Source: Salvelinus alpinus
Lineage: Eukaryota; Chordata; Actinopteri; Salmoniformes; Salmonidae
Assembly (NCBI RefSeq): GCF_045679555.1
Contig: NC_092091.1
Span: forward strand, 79,748,144 to 79,812,143
Reading direction: 5' to 3'
Length of the DNA: 64,000 nt
Part shown: in pieces, positions 12,201 through 27,200 of the stretch
How the letters are laid out: every line of letters begins with the position of its first letter
How positions within the stretch are numbered: position 1 is the first letter of the stretch
Notes under the pieces: model-generated
What the model was told of the DNA's origin: nothing
Database searches by the model: none
Seen by the model: the letters and a program-made list of their open reading frames with translations, nothing else
Translations under genes and position numbers: made by a program

Positions 12201-15200
12201 TGTATTTCTCATCACCAGTAGGTTATCTGATGGGGTGTATTTCTCAACACCAGTAGGTTATCTGATGGGTGTATTTCTCATCACCAGTAGGTTATCTGAT
12301 GGGGTGTATTTCTCAACACCAGTAGGTTATCTGATGGGGTGTATTTCTCAACACCAGTAGGTTATCTGATGGGGTGTATTTCTCATCACCAGTAGGTTAT
12401 CTGATGGGGTGTATTTCTCAACACCAGTAGGTTATCTGATGGGGTGTATTTCTCAACACCAGTAGGTTATCTGATGGTGTATTTCTCATCACCAGTAGGT
12501 TATCTGATGGGGTGTATTTCTCATCACCAGTAGGTTATCTGATGGGGTGTATTTCTCATCACCAGTAGGTTATCTGATGGGGTGTATTTCTCAACACCAG
12601 TAGGTTATCTGATGGGTGTATTTCTCAACACCAGTAGGTTATCTGATGGGTGTATTTCTCAACACCAGTAGGTTATCTGATGGTGTATTTCTCAACACCA
12701 GTAGGTTATCTGATGGGGTGTATTTCTCAACACCAGTAGGTTATCTGATGGGGTGTATTTCTCATCACCAGTAGGTTATCTGATGGGGTGTATTTCTCAT
12801 CACCAGTAGGTTATCTGATGGGGTGTATTTCTCAACACCAGTAGGTTATCTGATGGGGTGTATTTCTCAACACCAGTAGGTTATCTGATGGGGTGTATTT
12901 CTCATCACCAGTAGGTTATCTGATGGGGTGTATTTCTCATCACCAGTAGGTTATCTGATGGGGTGTATTTCTCAACACCAGTAGGTTATCTGATGGGGTG
13001 TATTTCTCAACACCAGTAGGTTATCTGATGGGGTGTATTTCTCAACACCAGTAGGTTATCTGATGGGGTGTATTTCTCATCACCAGTAGGTTATCTGATG
13101 GGGTGTATTTCTCAACACCAGTAGGTTATCTGATGGTGTATTTCTCAACACCAGTAGGTTATCTGATGGGGTGTATTTCTCAACACCAGTAGGTTATCTG
13201 ATGGGGTGTATTTCTCATCACCAGTAGGTTATCTGATGGGGTGTATTTCTCATCACCAGTAGGTTATCTGATGGTGTATTTCTCATCACCAGTAGGTTAT
13301 CTGATGGGGTGTATTTCTCATCACCAGTAGGTTATCTGATGGGGTGTATTTCTCATCACCAGTAGGTTATCTGATGGGGTGTATTTCTCATCACCAGTAG
13401 GTTATCTGATGGGGTGTATTTCTCATCACCAGTAGGTTATCTGATGGGGTGTATTTCTCAACACCAGTAGGTTATCTGATGGTGTATTTCTCAACACCAG
13501 TAGGTTATCTGATGGGGTGTATTTCTCAACACCAGTAGGTTATCTGATGGGGTGTATTTCTCATCACCAGTAGGTTATCTGATGGGGTGTATTTCTCATC
13601 ACCAGTAGGTTATCTGATGGTGTATTTCTCAACACCAGTAGGTTATCTGATGGGGTGTATTTCTCATCACCAGTAGGTTATCTGATGGGGTGTATTTCTC
13701 ATCACCAGTAGGTTATCTGATGGGGTGTATTTCTCATCACCAGTAGGTTATCTGATGGGGTGTATTTCTCAACACCAGTAGGTTATCTGATGGGGTGTAT
13801 TTCTCAACACCAGTAGGTTATCTGATGGGGTGTATTTCTCAACACCAGTAGGTTATCTGATGGGGTGTATTTCTCAACACCAGTAGGTTATCTGATGGGG
13901 TGTATTTCTCATCACCAGTAGGTTATCTGATGGGGTGTATTTCTCAACACCAGTAGGTTATCTGATGGTGTATTTCTCATCACCAGTAGGTTATCTGATG
14001 GGGTGTATTTCTCATCACCAGTAGGTTATCTGATGGGGTGTATTTCTCATCACCAGTAGGTTATCTGATGGGGTGTATTTCTCATCACCAGTAGGTTATC
14101 TGATGGGGTGTATTTCTCAACACCAGTAGGTTATCTGATGGGTGTATTTCTCAACACCAGTAGGTTATCTGATGGGTGTATTTCTCATCACCAGTAGGTT
14201 ATCTGATGGTGTATTTCACCTCACCAGTAGGTTATCTGATGGGGTGTATTTCTCATCACCAGTAGGTTATCTGATGGGGTGTATTTCTCAACACCAGTAG
14301 GTTATCTGATGGGGTGTATTTCTCATCACCAGTAGGTTATCTGATGGGGTGTATTTCTCAACACCAGTAGGTTATCTGATGGGGTGTATTTCTCATCACC
14401 AGTAGGTTATCTGATGGGGTGTATTTCTCATCACCAGTAGGTTATCTGATGGGGTGTATTTCTCATCACCAGTAGGTTATCTGATGGGGTGTATTTCTCA
14501 TCACCAGTAGGTTATCTGATGGGGTGTATTTCTCATCACCAGTAGGTTATCTGATGGGTGTATTTCTCAACACCAGTAGGTTATCTGATGGGGTGTATTT
14601 CTCATCACCAGTAGGTTATCTGATGGGGTGTATTTCTCATCACCAGTAGGTTATCTGATGGGGTGTATTTCTCAACACCAGTAGGTTATCTGATGGGTGT
14701 ATTTCTCAACACCAGTAGGTTATCTGATGGGTGTATTTCTCAACACCAGTAGGTTATCTGATGGGTGTATTTCTCAACACCAGTAGGTTATCTGATGGGT
14801 GTATTTCTCAACACCAGTAGGTTATCTGATGGGGTGTATTTCTCATCACCAGTAGGTTATCTGATGGGGTGTATTTCTCATCACCAGTAGGTTATCTGAT
14901 GGGGTGTATTTCTCATCACCAGTAGGTTATCTGATGGGGTGTATTTCTCATCACCAGTAGGTTATCTGATGGGGTGTATTTCTCATCACCAGTAGGTTAT
15001 CTGATGGGGTGTATTTCACATCACCAGTAGGTTATCTGATGGTGTATTTCTCATCACCAGTAGGTTATCTGATGGGGTGTATTTCTCAACACCAGTAGGT
15101 TATCTGATGGTGTATTTCACCATCACCAGTAGGTTATCTGATGGGGTGTATTTCTCAACACCAGTAGGTTATCTGATGGGGTGTATTTCTCAACACCAGT

Positions 15201-18200
15201 AGGTTATCTGATGGGGTGTATTTCTCATCACCAGTAGGTTATCTGATGGGGTGTATTTCTCAACACCAGTAGGTTATCTGATGGGGTGTATTTCTCAACA
15301 CCAGTAGGTTATCTGATGGGTGTATTTCTCATCACCAGTAGGTTATCTGATGGGGTGTATTTCTCATCACCAGTAGGTTATCTGATGGGGTGTATTTCTC
15401 ATCACCAGTAGGTTATCTGATGGGGTGTATTTCTCATACACCAGTAGGTTATCTGATGGGGTGTATTTCTCAACACCAGTAGGTTATCTGATGGGGTGTA
15501 TTTCTCAACACCAGTAGGTTATCTGATGGGGTGTATTTCTCATCACCAGTAGGTTATCTGATGGGGTGTATTTCTCATCACCAGTAGGTTATCTGATGGG
15601 GTGTATTTCTCATCACCAGTAGGTTATCTGATGGGGTGTATTTCTCAACACCAGTAGGTTATCTGATGGGGTGTATTTCTCATCACCAGTAGGTTATCTG
15701 ATGGGGTGTATTTCTCATCACCAGTAGGTTATCTGATGGGGTGTATTTCTCATCACCAGTAGGTTATCTGATGGGGTGTATTTCTCAACACCAGTAGGTT
15801 ATCTGATGGGGTGTATTTCTCAACACCAGTAGGTTATCTGATGGGTGTATTTCTCATCACCAGTAGGTTATCTGATGGGGTGTATTTCTCATCACCAGTA
15901 GGTTATCTGATGGGGTGTATTTCTCAACACCAGTAGGTTATCTGATGGGGTGTATTTCTCAACACCAGTAGGTTATCTGATGGGGTGTATTTCTCAACAC
16001 CAGTAGGTTATCTGATGGGGTGTATTTCTCATCACCAGTAGGTTATCTGATGGGGTGTATTTCTCATCACCAGTAGGTTATCTGATGGGGTGTATTTCTC
16101 ATCACCAGTAGGTTATCTGATGGGGTGTATTTCTCAACACCAGTAGGTTATCTGATGGGGTGTATTTCTCAACACCAGTAGGTTATCTGATGGGGTGTAT
16201 TTCTCAACACCAGTAGGTTATCTGATGGGGTGTATTTCTCATCACCAGTAGGTTATCTGATGGGGTGTATTTCTCAACACCAGTAGGTTATCTGATGGGG
16301 TGTATTTCTCAACACCAGTAGGTTATCTGATGGGTGTATTTCTCATCACCAGTAGGTTATCTGATGGGGTGTATTTCTCATCACCAGTAGGTTATCTGAT
16401 GGGGTGTATTTCTCATCACCAGTAGGTTATCTGATGGGGTGTATTTCTCAACACCAGTAGGTTATCTGATGGGGTGTATTTCTCAACACCAGTAGGTTAT
16501 CTGATGGGGTGTATTTCTCAACACCAGTAGGTTATCTGATGGGGTGTATTTCTCAACACCAGTAGGTTATCTGATGGGGTGTATTTCTCATCACCAGTAG
16601 GTTATCTGATGGGGTGTATTTCTCAACACCAGTAGGTTATCTGATGGTGTATTTCTCATCACCAGTAGGTTATCTGATGGGGTGTATTTCTCATCACCAG
16701 TAGGTTATCTGATGGGGTGTATTTCTCATCACCAGTAGGTTATCTGATGGGGTGTATTTCTCATCACCAGTAGGTTATCTGATGGGGTGTATTTCTCAAC
16801 ACCAGTAGGTTATCTGATGGGGTGTATTTCTCAACACCAGTAGGTTATCTGATGGGGTGTATTTCTCATCACCAGTAGGTTATCTGATGGGGTGTATTTC
16901 TCATCACCAGTAGGTTATCTGATGGGGTGTATTTCTCATCACCAGTAGGTTATCTGATGGGGTGTATTTCTCATCACCAGTAGGTTATCTGATGGGGTGT
17001 ATTTCTCATCACCAGTAGGTTATCTGATGGGGTGTATTTCTCATCACCAGTAGGTTATCTGATGGGGTGTATTTCTCATCACCAGTAGGTTATCTGATGG
17101 GGTGTATTTCTCATCACCAGTAGGTTATCTGATGGGGTGTATTTCTCATCACCAGTAGGTTATCTGATGGGTGTATTTCTCATCACCAGTAGGTTATCTG
17201 ATGGGGTGTATTTCTCATCACCAGTAGGTTATCTGATGGGGTGTATTTCTCATCACCAGTAGGTTATCTGATGGGTGTATTTCTCAACACCAGTAGGTTA
17301 TCTGATGGGGTGTATTTCTCAACACCAGTAGGTTATCTGATGGGGTGTATTTCTCAACACCAGTAGGTTATCTGATGGGTGTATTTCTCATCACCAGTAG
17401 GTTATCTGATGGGGTGTATTTCTCATCACCAGTAGGTTATCTGATGGGGTGTATTTCTCATCACCAGTAGGTTATCTGATGGGGTGTATTTCTCATCACC
17501 AGTAGGTTATCTGATGGGGTGTATTTCTCATCACCAGTAGGTTATCTGATGGGGTGTATTTCTCATCACCAGTAGGTTATCTGATGGGGTGTATTTCTCA
17601 TCACCAGTAGGTTATCTGATGGTGTATTTCTCATCACCAGTAGGTTATCTGATGGGGTGTATTTCTCAACACCAGTAGGTTATCTGATGGGTGTATTTCT
17701 CATCACCAGTAGGTTATCTGATGGGTGTATTTCTCAACACCAGTAGGTTATCTGATGGGGTGTATTTCTCAACACCAGTAGGTTATCTGATGGGGTGTAT
17801 TTCTCATCACCAGTAGGTTATCTGATGGGGTGTATTTCTCATCACCAGTAGGTTATCTGATGGGGTGTATTTCTCAACACCAGTAGGTTATCTGATGGTG
17901 TATTTCTCATCACCAGTAGGTTATCTGATGGGGTGTATTTCTCATCACCAGTAGGTTATCTGATGGGGTGTATTTCTCATCACCAGTAGGTTATCTGATG
18001 GGGTGTATTTCTCATCACCAGTAGGTTATCTGATGGGGTGTATTTCTCAACACCAGTAGGTTATCTGATGGGGTGTATTTCTCAACACCAGTAGGTTATC
18101 TGATGGGGTGTATTTCTCAACACCAGTAGGTTATCTGATGGGGTGTATTTCTCATCACCAGTAGGTTATCTGATGGGGTGTATTTCTCATCACCAGTAGG

Positions 18201-21200
18201 TTATCTGATGGGGTGTATTTCTCATCACCAGTAGGTTATCTGATGGGGTGTATTTCTCATCACCAGTAGGTTATCTGATGGGGTGTATTTCTCATCACCA
18301 GTAGGTTATCTGATGGGGTGTATTTCTCATCACCAGTAGGTTATCTGATGGGGTGTATTTCTCATCACCAGTAGGTTATCTGATGGGGTGTATTTCTCAA
18401 CACCAGTAGGTTATCTGATGGGGTGTATTTCTCAACACCAGTAGGTTATCTGATGGGGTGTATTTCTCATCACCAGTAGGTTATCTGATGGGGTGTATTT
18501 CTCATCACCAGTAGGTTATCTGATGGGGTGTATTTCTCATCACCAGTAGGTTATCTGATGGGGTGTATTTCACATCACCAGTAGGTTATCTGATGGTGTA
18601 TTTCTCATCACCAGTAGGTTATCTGATGGGGTGTATTTCTCAACACCAGTAGGTTATCTGATGGGTGTATTTCTCATCACCAGTAGGTTATCTGATGGGG
18701 TGTATTTCTCAACACCAGTAGGTTATCTGATGGGGTGTATTTCTCAACACCAGTAGGTTATCTGATGGGGTGTATTTCTCATCACCAGTAGGTTATCTGA
18801 TGGGGTGTATTTCTCAACACCAGTAGGTTATCTGATGGGGTGTATTTCTCAACACCAGTAGGTTATCTGATGGTGTATTTCTCATCACCAGTAGGTTATC
18901 TGATGGGGTGTATTTCTCATCACCAGTAGGTTATCTGATGGGGTGTATTTCTCATCACCAGTAGGTTATCTGATGGGGTGTATTTCTCAACACCAGTAGG
19001 TTATCTGATGGGGTGTATTTCTCAACACCAGTAGGTTATCTGATGGGTGTATTTCTCAACACCAGTAGGTTATCTGATGGGGTGTATTTCTCATCACCAG
19101 TAGGTTATCTGATGGGGTGTATTTCTCATCACCAGTAGGTTATCTGATGGGGTGTATTTCTCAACACCAGTAGGTTATCTGATGGGGTGTATTTCTCAAC
19201 ACCAGTAGGTTATCTGATGGGGTGTATTTCTCATCACCAGTAGGTTATCTGATGGGGTGTATTTCTCATCACCAGTAGGTTATCTGATGGGGTGTATTTC
19301 TCAACACCAGTAGGTTATCTGATGGGGTGTATTTCTCAACACCAGTAGGTTATCTGATGGGGTGTATTTCTCAACACCAGTAGGTTATCTGATGGGGTGT
19401 ATTTCTCAACACCAGTAGGTTATCTGATGGGGTGTATTTCTCAACACCAGTAGGTTATCTGATGGGGTGTATTTCTCATCACCAGTAGGTTATCTGATGG
19501 GGTGTATTTCTCATCACCAGTAGGTTATCTGATGGGTGTATTTCTCAACACCAGTAGGTTATCTGATGGGGTGTATTTCTCATCACCAGTAGGTTATCTG
19601 ATGGGGTGTATTTCTCATCACCAGTAGGTTATCTGATGGGGTGTATTTCTCATCACCAGTAGGTTATCTGATGGGGTGTATTTCTCAACACCAGTAGGTT
19701 ATCTGATGGGGTGTATTTCTCAACACCAGTAGGTTATCTGATGGGGTGTATTTCTCAACACCAGTAGGTTATCTGATGGGGTGTATTTCTCATCACCAGT
19801 AGGTTATCTGATGGGGTGTATTTCTCATCACCAGTAGGTTATCTGATGGGGTGTATTTCTCATCACCAGTAGGTTATCTGATGGGGTGTATTTCTCATCA
19901 CCAGTAGGTTATCTGATGGGGTGTATTTCTCATCACCAGTAGGTTATCTGATGGGGTGTATTTCTCATCACCAGTAGGTTATCTGATGGTGTATTTCTCA
20001 TCACCAGTAGGTTATCTGATGGGGTGTATTTCTCAACACCAGTAGGTTATCTGATGGTGTATTTCACCTCACCAGTAGGTTATCTGATGGGGTGTATTTC
20101 TCAACACCAGTAGGTTATCTGATGGGGTGTATTTCTCAACACCAGTAGGTTATCTGATGGGGTGTATTTCTCATCACCAGTAGGTTATCTGATGGGGTGT
20201 ATTTCTCAACACCAGTAGGTTATCTGATGGGGTGTATTTCTCAACACCAGTAGGTTATCTGATGGGTGTATTTCTCATCACCAGTAGGTTATCTGATGGG
20301 GTGTATTTCTCATCACCAGTAGGTTATCTGATGGGGTGTATTTCTCACCACCAGTAGGTTATCTGATGGGGTGTATTTCTCATCACCAGTAGGTTATCTG
20401 ATGGTGTATTTCTCAACACCAGTAGGTTATCTGATGGTGTATTTCTCATCACCAGTAGGTTATCTGATGGGGTGTATTTCTCATCACCAGTAGGTTATCT
20501 GATGGGGTGTATTTCTCAACACCAGTAGGTTATCTGATGGGGTGTATTTCTCATCACCAGTAGGTTATCTGATGGGGTGTATTTCTCATCACCAGTAGGT
20601 TATCTGATGGGGTGTATTTCACATCACCAGTAGGTTATCTGATGGTGTATTTCTCATCACCAGTAGGTTATCTGATGGGGTGTATTTCTCAACACCAGTA
20701 GGTTATCTGATGGTGTATTTCACCTCACCAGTAGGTTATCTGATGGGGTGTATTTCTCAACACCAGTAGGTTATCTGATGGGGTGTATTTCTCAACACCA
20801 GTAGGTTATCTGATGGGGTGTATTTCTCATCACCAGTAGGTTATCTGATGGGGTGTATTTCTCAACACCAGTAGGTTATCTGATGGGGTGTATTTCTCAA
20901 CACCAGTAGGTTATCTGATGGTGTATTTCTCATCACCAGTAGGTTATCTGATGGGGTGTATTTCTCATCACCAGTAGGTTATCTGATGGGGTGTATTTCT
21001 CATCACCAGTAGGTTATCTGATGGTGTATTTCTCAACACCAGTAGGTTATCTGATGGTGTATTTCTCAACACCAGTAGGTTATCTGATGGTGTATTTCTC
21101 AACACCAGTAGGTTATCTGATGGTGTATTTCTCAACACCAGTAGGTTATCTGATGGTGTATTTCTCAACACCAGTAGGTTATCTGATGGGGTGTATTTCT

Positions 21201-24200
21201 CATCACCAGTAGGTTATCTGATGGGGTGTATTTCTCATCACCAGTAGGTTATCTGATGGGGTGTATTTCTCAACACCAGTAGGTTATCTGATGGGGTGTA
21301 TTTCTCAACACCAGTAGGTTATCTGATGGGGTGTATTTCTCATCACCAGTAGGTTATCTGATGGGGTGTATTTCTCATCACCAGTAGGTTATCTGATGGG
21401 GTGTATTTCTCAACACCAGTAGGTTATCTGATGGTGTATTTCTCAACACCAGTAGGTTATCTGATGGGTGTATTTCTCAACACCAGTAGGTTATCTGATG
21501 GGGTGTATTTCTCAACACCAGTAGGTTATCTGATGGGGTGTATTTCTCATCACCAGTAGGTTATCTGATGGGGTGTATTTCTCAACACCAGTAGGTTATC
21601 TGATGGGGTGTATTTCTCAACACCAGTAGGTTATCTGATGGGGTGTATTTCTCATCACCAGTAGGTTATCTGATGGGGTGTATTTCTCATCACCAGTAGG
21701 TTATCTGATGGGGTGTATTTCTCATCACCAGTAGGTTATCTGATGGTGTATTTCTCAACACCAGTAGGTTATCTGATGGGGTGTATTTCTCATCACCAGT
21801 AGGTTATCTGATGGGGTGTATTTCTCATCACCAGTAGGTTATCTGATGGGGTGTATTTCTCATCACCAGTAGGTTATCTGATGGGGTGTATTTCTCAACA
21901 CCAGTAGGTTATCTGATGGGGTGTATTTCTCAACACCAGTAGGTTATCTGATGGGGTGTATTTCTCAACACCAGTAGGTTATCTGATGGGGTGTATTTCT
22001 CATCACCAGTAGGTTATCTGATGGGGTGTATTTCTCATCACCAGTAGGTTATCTGATGGGGTGTATTTCTCATCACCAGTAGGTTATCTGATGGGTGTAT
22101 TTCTCATCACCAGTAGGTTATCTGATGGGGTGTATTTCTCATCACCAGTAGGTTATCTGATGGGGTGTATTTCTCATCACCAGTAGGTTATCTGATGGGG
22201 TGTATTTCTCATCACCAGTAGGTTATCTGATGGGGTGTATTTCTCAACACCAGTAGGTTATCTGATGGGGTGTATTTCTCAACACCAGTAGGTTATCTGA
22301 TGGGGTGTATTTCTCAACACCAGTAGGTTATCTGATGGGTGTATTTCTCATCACCAGTAGGTTATCTGATGGGGTGTATTTCTCAACACCAGTAGGTTAT
22401 CTGATGGGGTGTATTTCTCATCACCAGTAGGTTATCTGATGGGGTGTATTTCTCATCACCAGTAGGTTATCTGATGGGGTGTATTTCTCAACACCAGTAG
22501 GTTATCTGATGGGGTGTATTTCTCATCACCAGTAGGTTATCTGATGGGGTGTATTTCTCAACACCAGTAGGTTATCTGATGGGGTGTATTTCTCAACACC
22601 AGTAGGTTATCTGATGGGGTGTATTTCTCAACACCAGTAGGTTATCTGATGGGGTGTATTTCTCAACACCAGTAGGTTATCTGATGGGGTGTATTTCTCA
22701 TCACCAGTAGGTTATCTGATGGGGTGTATTTCTCAACACCAGTAGGTTATCTGATGGGTGTATTTCTCATCACCAGTAGGTTATCTGATGGGGTGTATTT
22801 CTCATCACCAGTAGGTTATCTGATGGGGTGTATTTCTCATCACCAGTAGGTTATCTGATGGGGTGTATTTCTCATCACCAGTAGGTTATCTGATGGGGTG
22901 TATTTCTCAACACCAGTAGGTTATCTGATGGGGTGTATTTCTCAACACCAGTAGGTTATCTGATGGGTGTATTTCTCAACACCAGTAGGTTATCTGATGG
23001 GTGTATTTCTCATCACCAGTAGGTTATCTGATGGGTGTATTTCTCAACACCAGTAGGTTATCTGATGGGGTGTATTTCTCATCACCAGTAGGTTATCTGA
23101 TGGGGTGTATTTCTCATCACCAGTAGGTTATCTGATGGGGTGTATTTCTCATCACCAGTAGGTTATCTGATGGGGTGTATTTCTCATCACCAGTAGGTTA
23201 TCTGATGGGGTGTATTTCTCATCACCAGTAGGTTATCTGATGGGGTGTATTTCTCACCACCAGTAGGTTATCTGATGGGGTGTATTTCTCAACACCAGTA
23301 GGTTATCTGATGGTGTATTTCTCATCACCAGTAGGTTATCTGATGGGGTGTATTTCTCAACACCAGTAGGTTATCTGATGGGGTGTATTTCTCAACACCA
23401 GTAGGTTATCTGATGGGGTGTATTTCTCAACACCAGTAGGTTATCTGATGGGGTGTATTTCTCAACACCAGTAGGTTATCTGATGGGGTGTATTTCTCAA
23501 CACCAGTAGGTTATCTGATGGGTGTATTTCTCATCACCAGTAGGTTATCTGATGGGGTGTATTTCTCATCACCAGTAGGTTATCTGATGGGGTGTATTTC
23601 TCATCACCAGTAGGTTATCTGATGGGGTGTATTTCTCATCACCAGTAGGTTATCTGATGGGGTGTATTTCTCATCACCAGTAGGTTATCTGATGGGGTGT
23701 ATTTCTCATCACCAGTAGGTTATCTGATGGGGTGTATTTCTCAACACCAGTAGGTTATCTGATGGGGTGTATTTCTCAACACCAGTAGGTTATCTGATGG
23801 GTGTATTTCTCAACACCAGTAGGTTATCTGATGGGGTGTATTTCTCATCACCAGTAGGTTATCTGATGGGGTGTATTTCTCAACACCAGTAGGTTATCTG
23901 ATGGGGTGTATTTCTCAACACCAGTAGGTTATCTGATGGGGTGTATTTCTCAACACCAGTAGGTTATCTGATGGGGTGTATTTCTCAACACCAGTAGGTT
24001 ATCTGATGGGGTGTATTTCTCATCACCAGTAGGTTATCTGATGGGGTGTATTTCTCATCACCAGTAGGTTATCTGATGGTGTATTTCTCAACACCAGTAG
24101 GTTATCTGATGGGGTGTATTTCTCATCACCAGTAGGTTATCTGATGGGGTGTATTTCTCATCACCAGTAGGTTATCTGATGGGGTGTATTTCTCATCACC

Positions 24201-27200
24201 AGTAGGTTATCTGATGGGGTGTATTTCTCAACACCAGTAGGTTATCTGATGGGGTGTATTTCTCAACACCAGTAGGTTATCTGATGGGGTGTATTTCTCA
24301 ACACCAGTAGGTTATCTGATGGGGTGTATTTCTCAACACCAGTAGGTTATCTGATGGGGTGTATTTCTCATCACCAGTAGGTTATCTGATGGGGTGTATT
24401 TCTCATCACCAGTAGGTTATCTGATGGGGTGTATTTCTCATCACCAGTAGGTTATCTGATGGGGTGTATTTCTCATCACCAGTAGGTTATCTGATGGGGT
24501 GTATTTCTCATCACCAGTAGGTTATCTGATGGGGTGTATTTCTCATCACCAGTAGGTTATCTGATGGGGTGTATTTCTCATCACCAGTAGGTTATCTGAT
24601 GGGGTGTATTTCTCATCACCAGTAGGTTATCTGATGGGGTGTATTTCTCAACACCAGTAGGTTATCTGATGGGGTGTATTTCTCATCACCAGTAGGTTAT
24701 CTGATGGGGTGTATTTCTCATCACCAGTAGGTTATCTGATGGGGTGTATTTCTCATCACCAGTAGGTTATCTGATGGGGTGTATTTCTCATCACCAGTAG
24801 GTTATCTGATGGGGTGTATTTCTCATCACCAGTAGGTTATCTGATGGGGTGTATTTCTCATCACCAGTAGGTTATCTGATGGGGTGTATTTCTCATCACC
24901 AGTAGGTTATCTGATGGGGTGTATTTCTCATCACCAGTAGGTTATCTGATGGGGTGTATTTCACATCACCAGTAGGTTATCTGATGGTGTATTTCTCATC
25001 ACCAGTAGGTTATCTGATGGGGTGTATTTCTCAACACCAGTAGGTTATCTGATGGTGTATTTCACCTCACCAGTAGGTTATCTGATGGGGTGTATTTCTC
25101 AACACCAGTAGGTTATCTGATGGGGTGTATTTCTCAACACCAGTAGGTTATCTGATGGGGTGTATTTCTCATCACCAGTAGGTTATCTGATGGGGTGTAT
25201 TTCTCAACACCAGTAGGTTATCTGATGGGGTGTATTTCTCAACACCAGTAGGTTATCTGATGGTGTATTTCTCATCACCAGTAGGTTATCTGATGGGGTG
25301 TATTTCTCATCACCAGTAGGTTATCTGATGGGGTGTATTTCTCATCACCAGTAGGTTATCTGATGGGGTGTATTTCTCAACACCAGTAGGTTATCTGATG
25401 GTGTATTTCTCAACACCAGTAGGTTATCTGATGGTGTATTTCTCAACACCAGTAGGTTATCTGATGGTGTATTTCTCAACACCAGTAGGTTATCTGATGG
25501 GGTGTATTTCTCAACACCAGTAGGTTATCTGATGGGGTGTATTTCTCATCACCAGTAGGTTATCTGATGGGGTGTATTTCTCAACACCAGTAGGTTATCT
25601 GATGGGGTGTATTTCTCATCACCAGTAGGTTATCTGATGGGGTGTATTTCTCAACACCAGTAGGTTATCTGATGGGGTGTATTTCTCAACACCAGTAGGT
25701 TATCTGATGGGTGTATTTCTCATCACCAGTAGGTTATCTGATGGGGTGTATTTCTCATCACCAGTAGGTTATCTGATGGGGTGTATTTCTCATCACCAGT
25801 AGGTTATCTGATGGGGTGTATTTCTCAACACCAGTAGGTTATCTGATGGGGTGTATTTCTCAACACCAGTAGGTTATCTGATGGGGTGTATTTCTCATCA
25901 CCAGTAGGTTATCTGATGGGGTGTATTTCTCATCACCAGTAGGTTATCTGATGGGGTGTATTTCTCATCACCAGTAGGTTATCTGATGGGTGTATTTCTC
26001 ATCACCAGTAGGTTATCTGATGGGGTGTATTTCTCATCACCAGTAGGTTATCTGATGGGGTGTATTTCTCATCACCAGTAGGTTATCTGATGGGGTGTAT
26101 TTCTCATCACCAGTAGGTTATCTGATGGTGTATTTCTCAACACCAGTAGGTTATCTGATGGGGTGTATTTCTCATCACCAGTAGGTTATCTGATGGGGTG
26201 TATTTCTCATCACCAGTAGGTTATCTGATGGGGTGTATTTCTCATCACCAGTAGGTTATCTGATGGGGTGTATTTCTCATCACCAGTAGGTTATCTGATG
26301 GGGTGTATTTCTCATCACCAGTAGGTTATCTGATGGGGTGTATTTCACATCACCAGTAGGTTATCTGATGGTGTATTTCTCATCACCAGTAGGTTATCTG
26401 ATGGGGTGTATTTCTCAACACCAGTAGGTTATCTGATGGTGTATTTCACCTCACCAGTAGGTTATCTGATGGGGTGTATTTCTCAACACCAGTAGGTTAT
26501 CTGATGGGGTGTATTTCTCAACACCAGTAGGTTATCTGATGGGGTGTATTTCTCATCACCAGTAGGTTATCTGATGGGGTGTATTTCTCAACACCAGTAG
26601 GTTATCTGATGGGGTGTATTTCTCAACACCAGTAGGTTATCTGATGGTGTATTTCTCATCACCAGTAGGTTATCTGATGGGGTGTATTTCTCATCACCAG
26701 TAGGTTATCTGATGGGGTGTATTTCTCATCACCAGTAGGTTATCTGATGGGGTGTATTTCTCAACACCAGTAGGTTATCTGATGGTGTATTTCTCAACAC
26801 CAGTAGGTTATCTGATGGTGTATTTCTCAACACCAGTAGGTTATCTGATGGTGTATTTCTCAACACCAGTAGGTTATCTGATGGGGTGTATTTCTCAACA
26901 CCAGTAGGTTATCTGATGGGGTGTATTTCTCATCACCAGTAGGTTATCTGATGGGGTGTATTTCTCATCACCAGTAGGTTATCTGATGGGGTGTATTTCT
27001 CAACACCAGTAGGTTATCTGATGGGGTGTATTTCTCATCACCAGTAGGTTATCTGATGGGGTGTATTTCTCATCACCAGTAGGTTATCTGATGGGGTGTA
27101 TTTCTCATCACCAGTAGGTTATCTGATGGGGTGTATTTCTCAACACCAGTAGGTTATCTGATGGGGTGTATTTCTCAACACCAGTAGGTTATCTGATGGT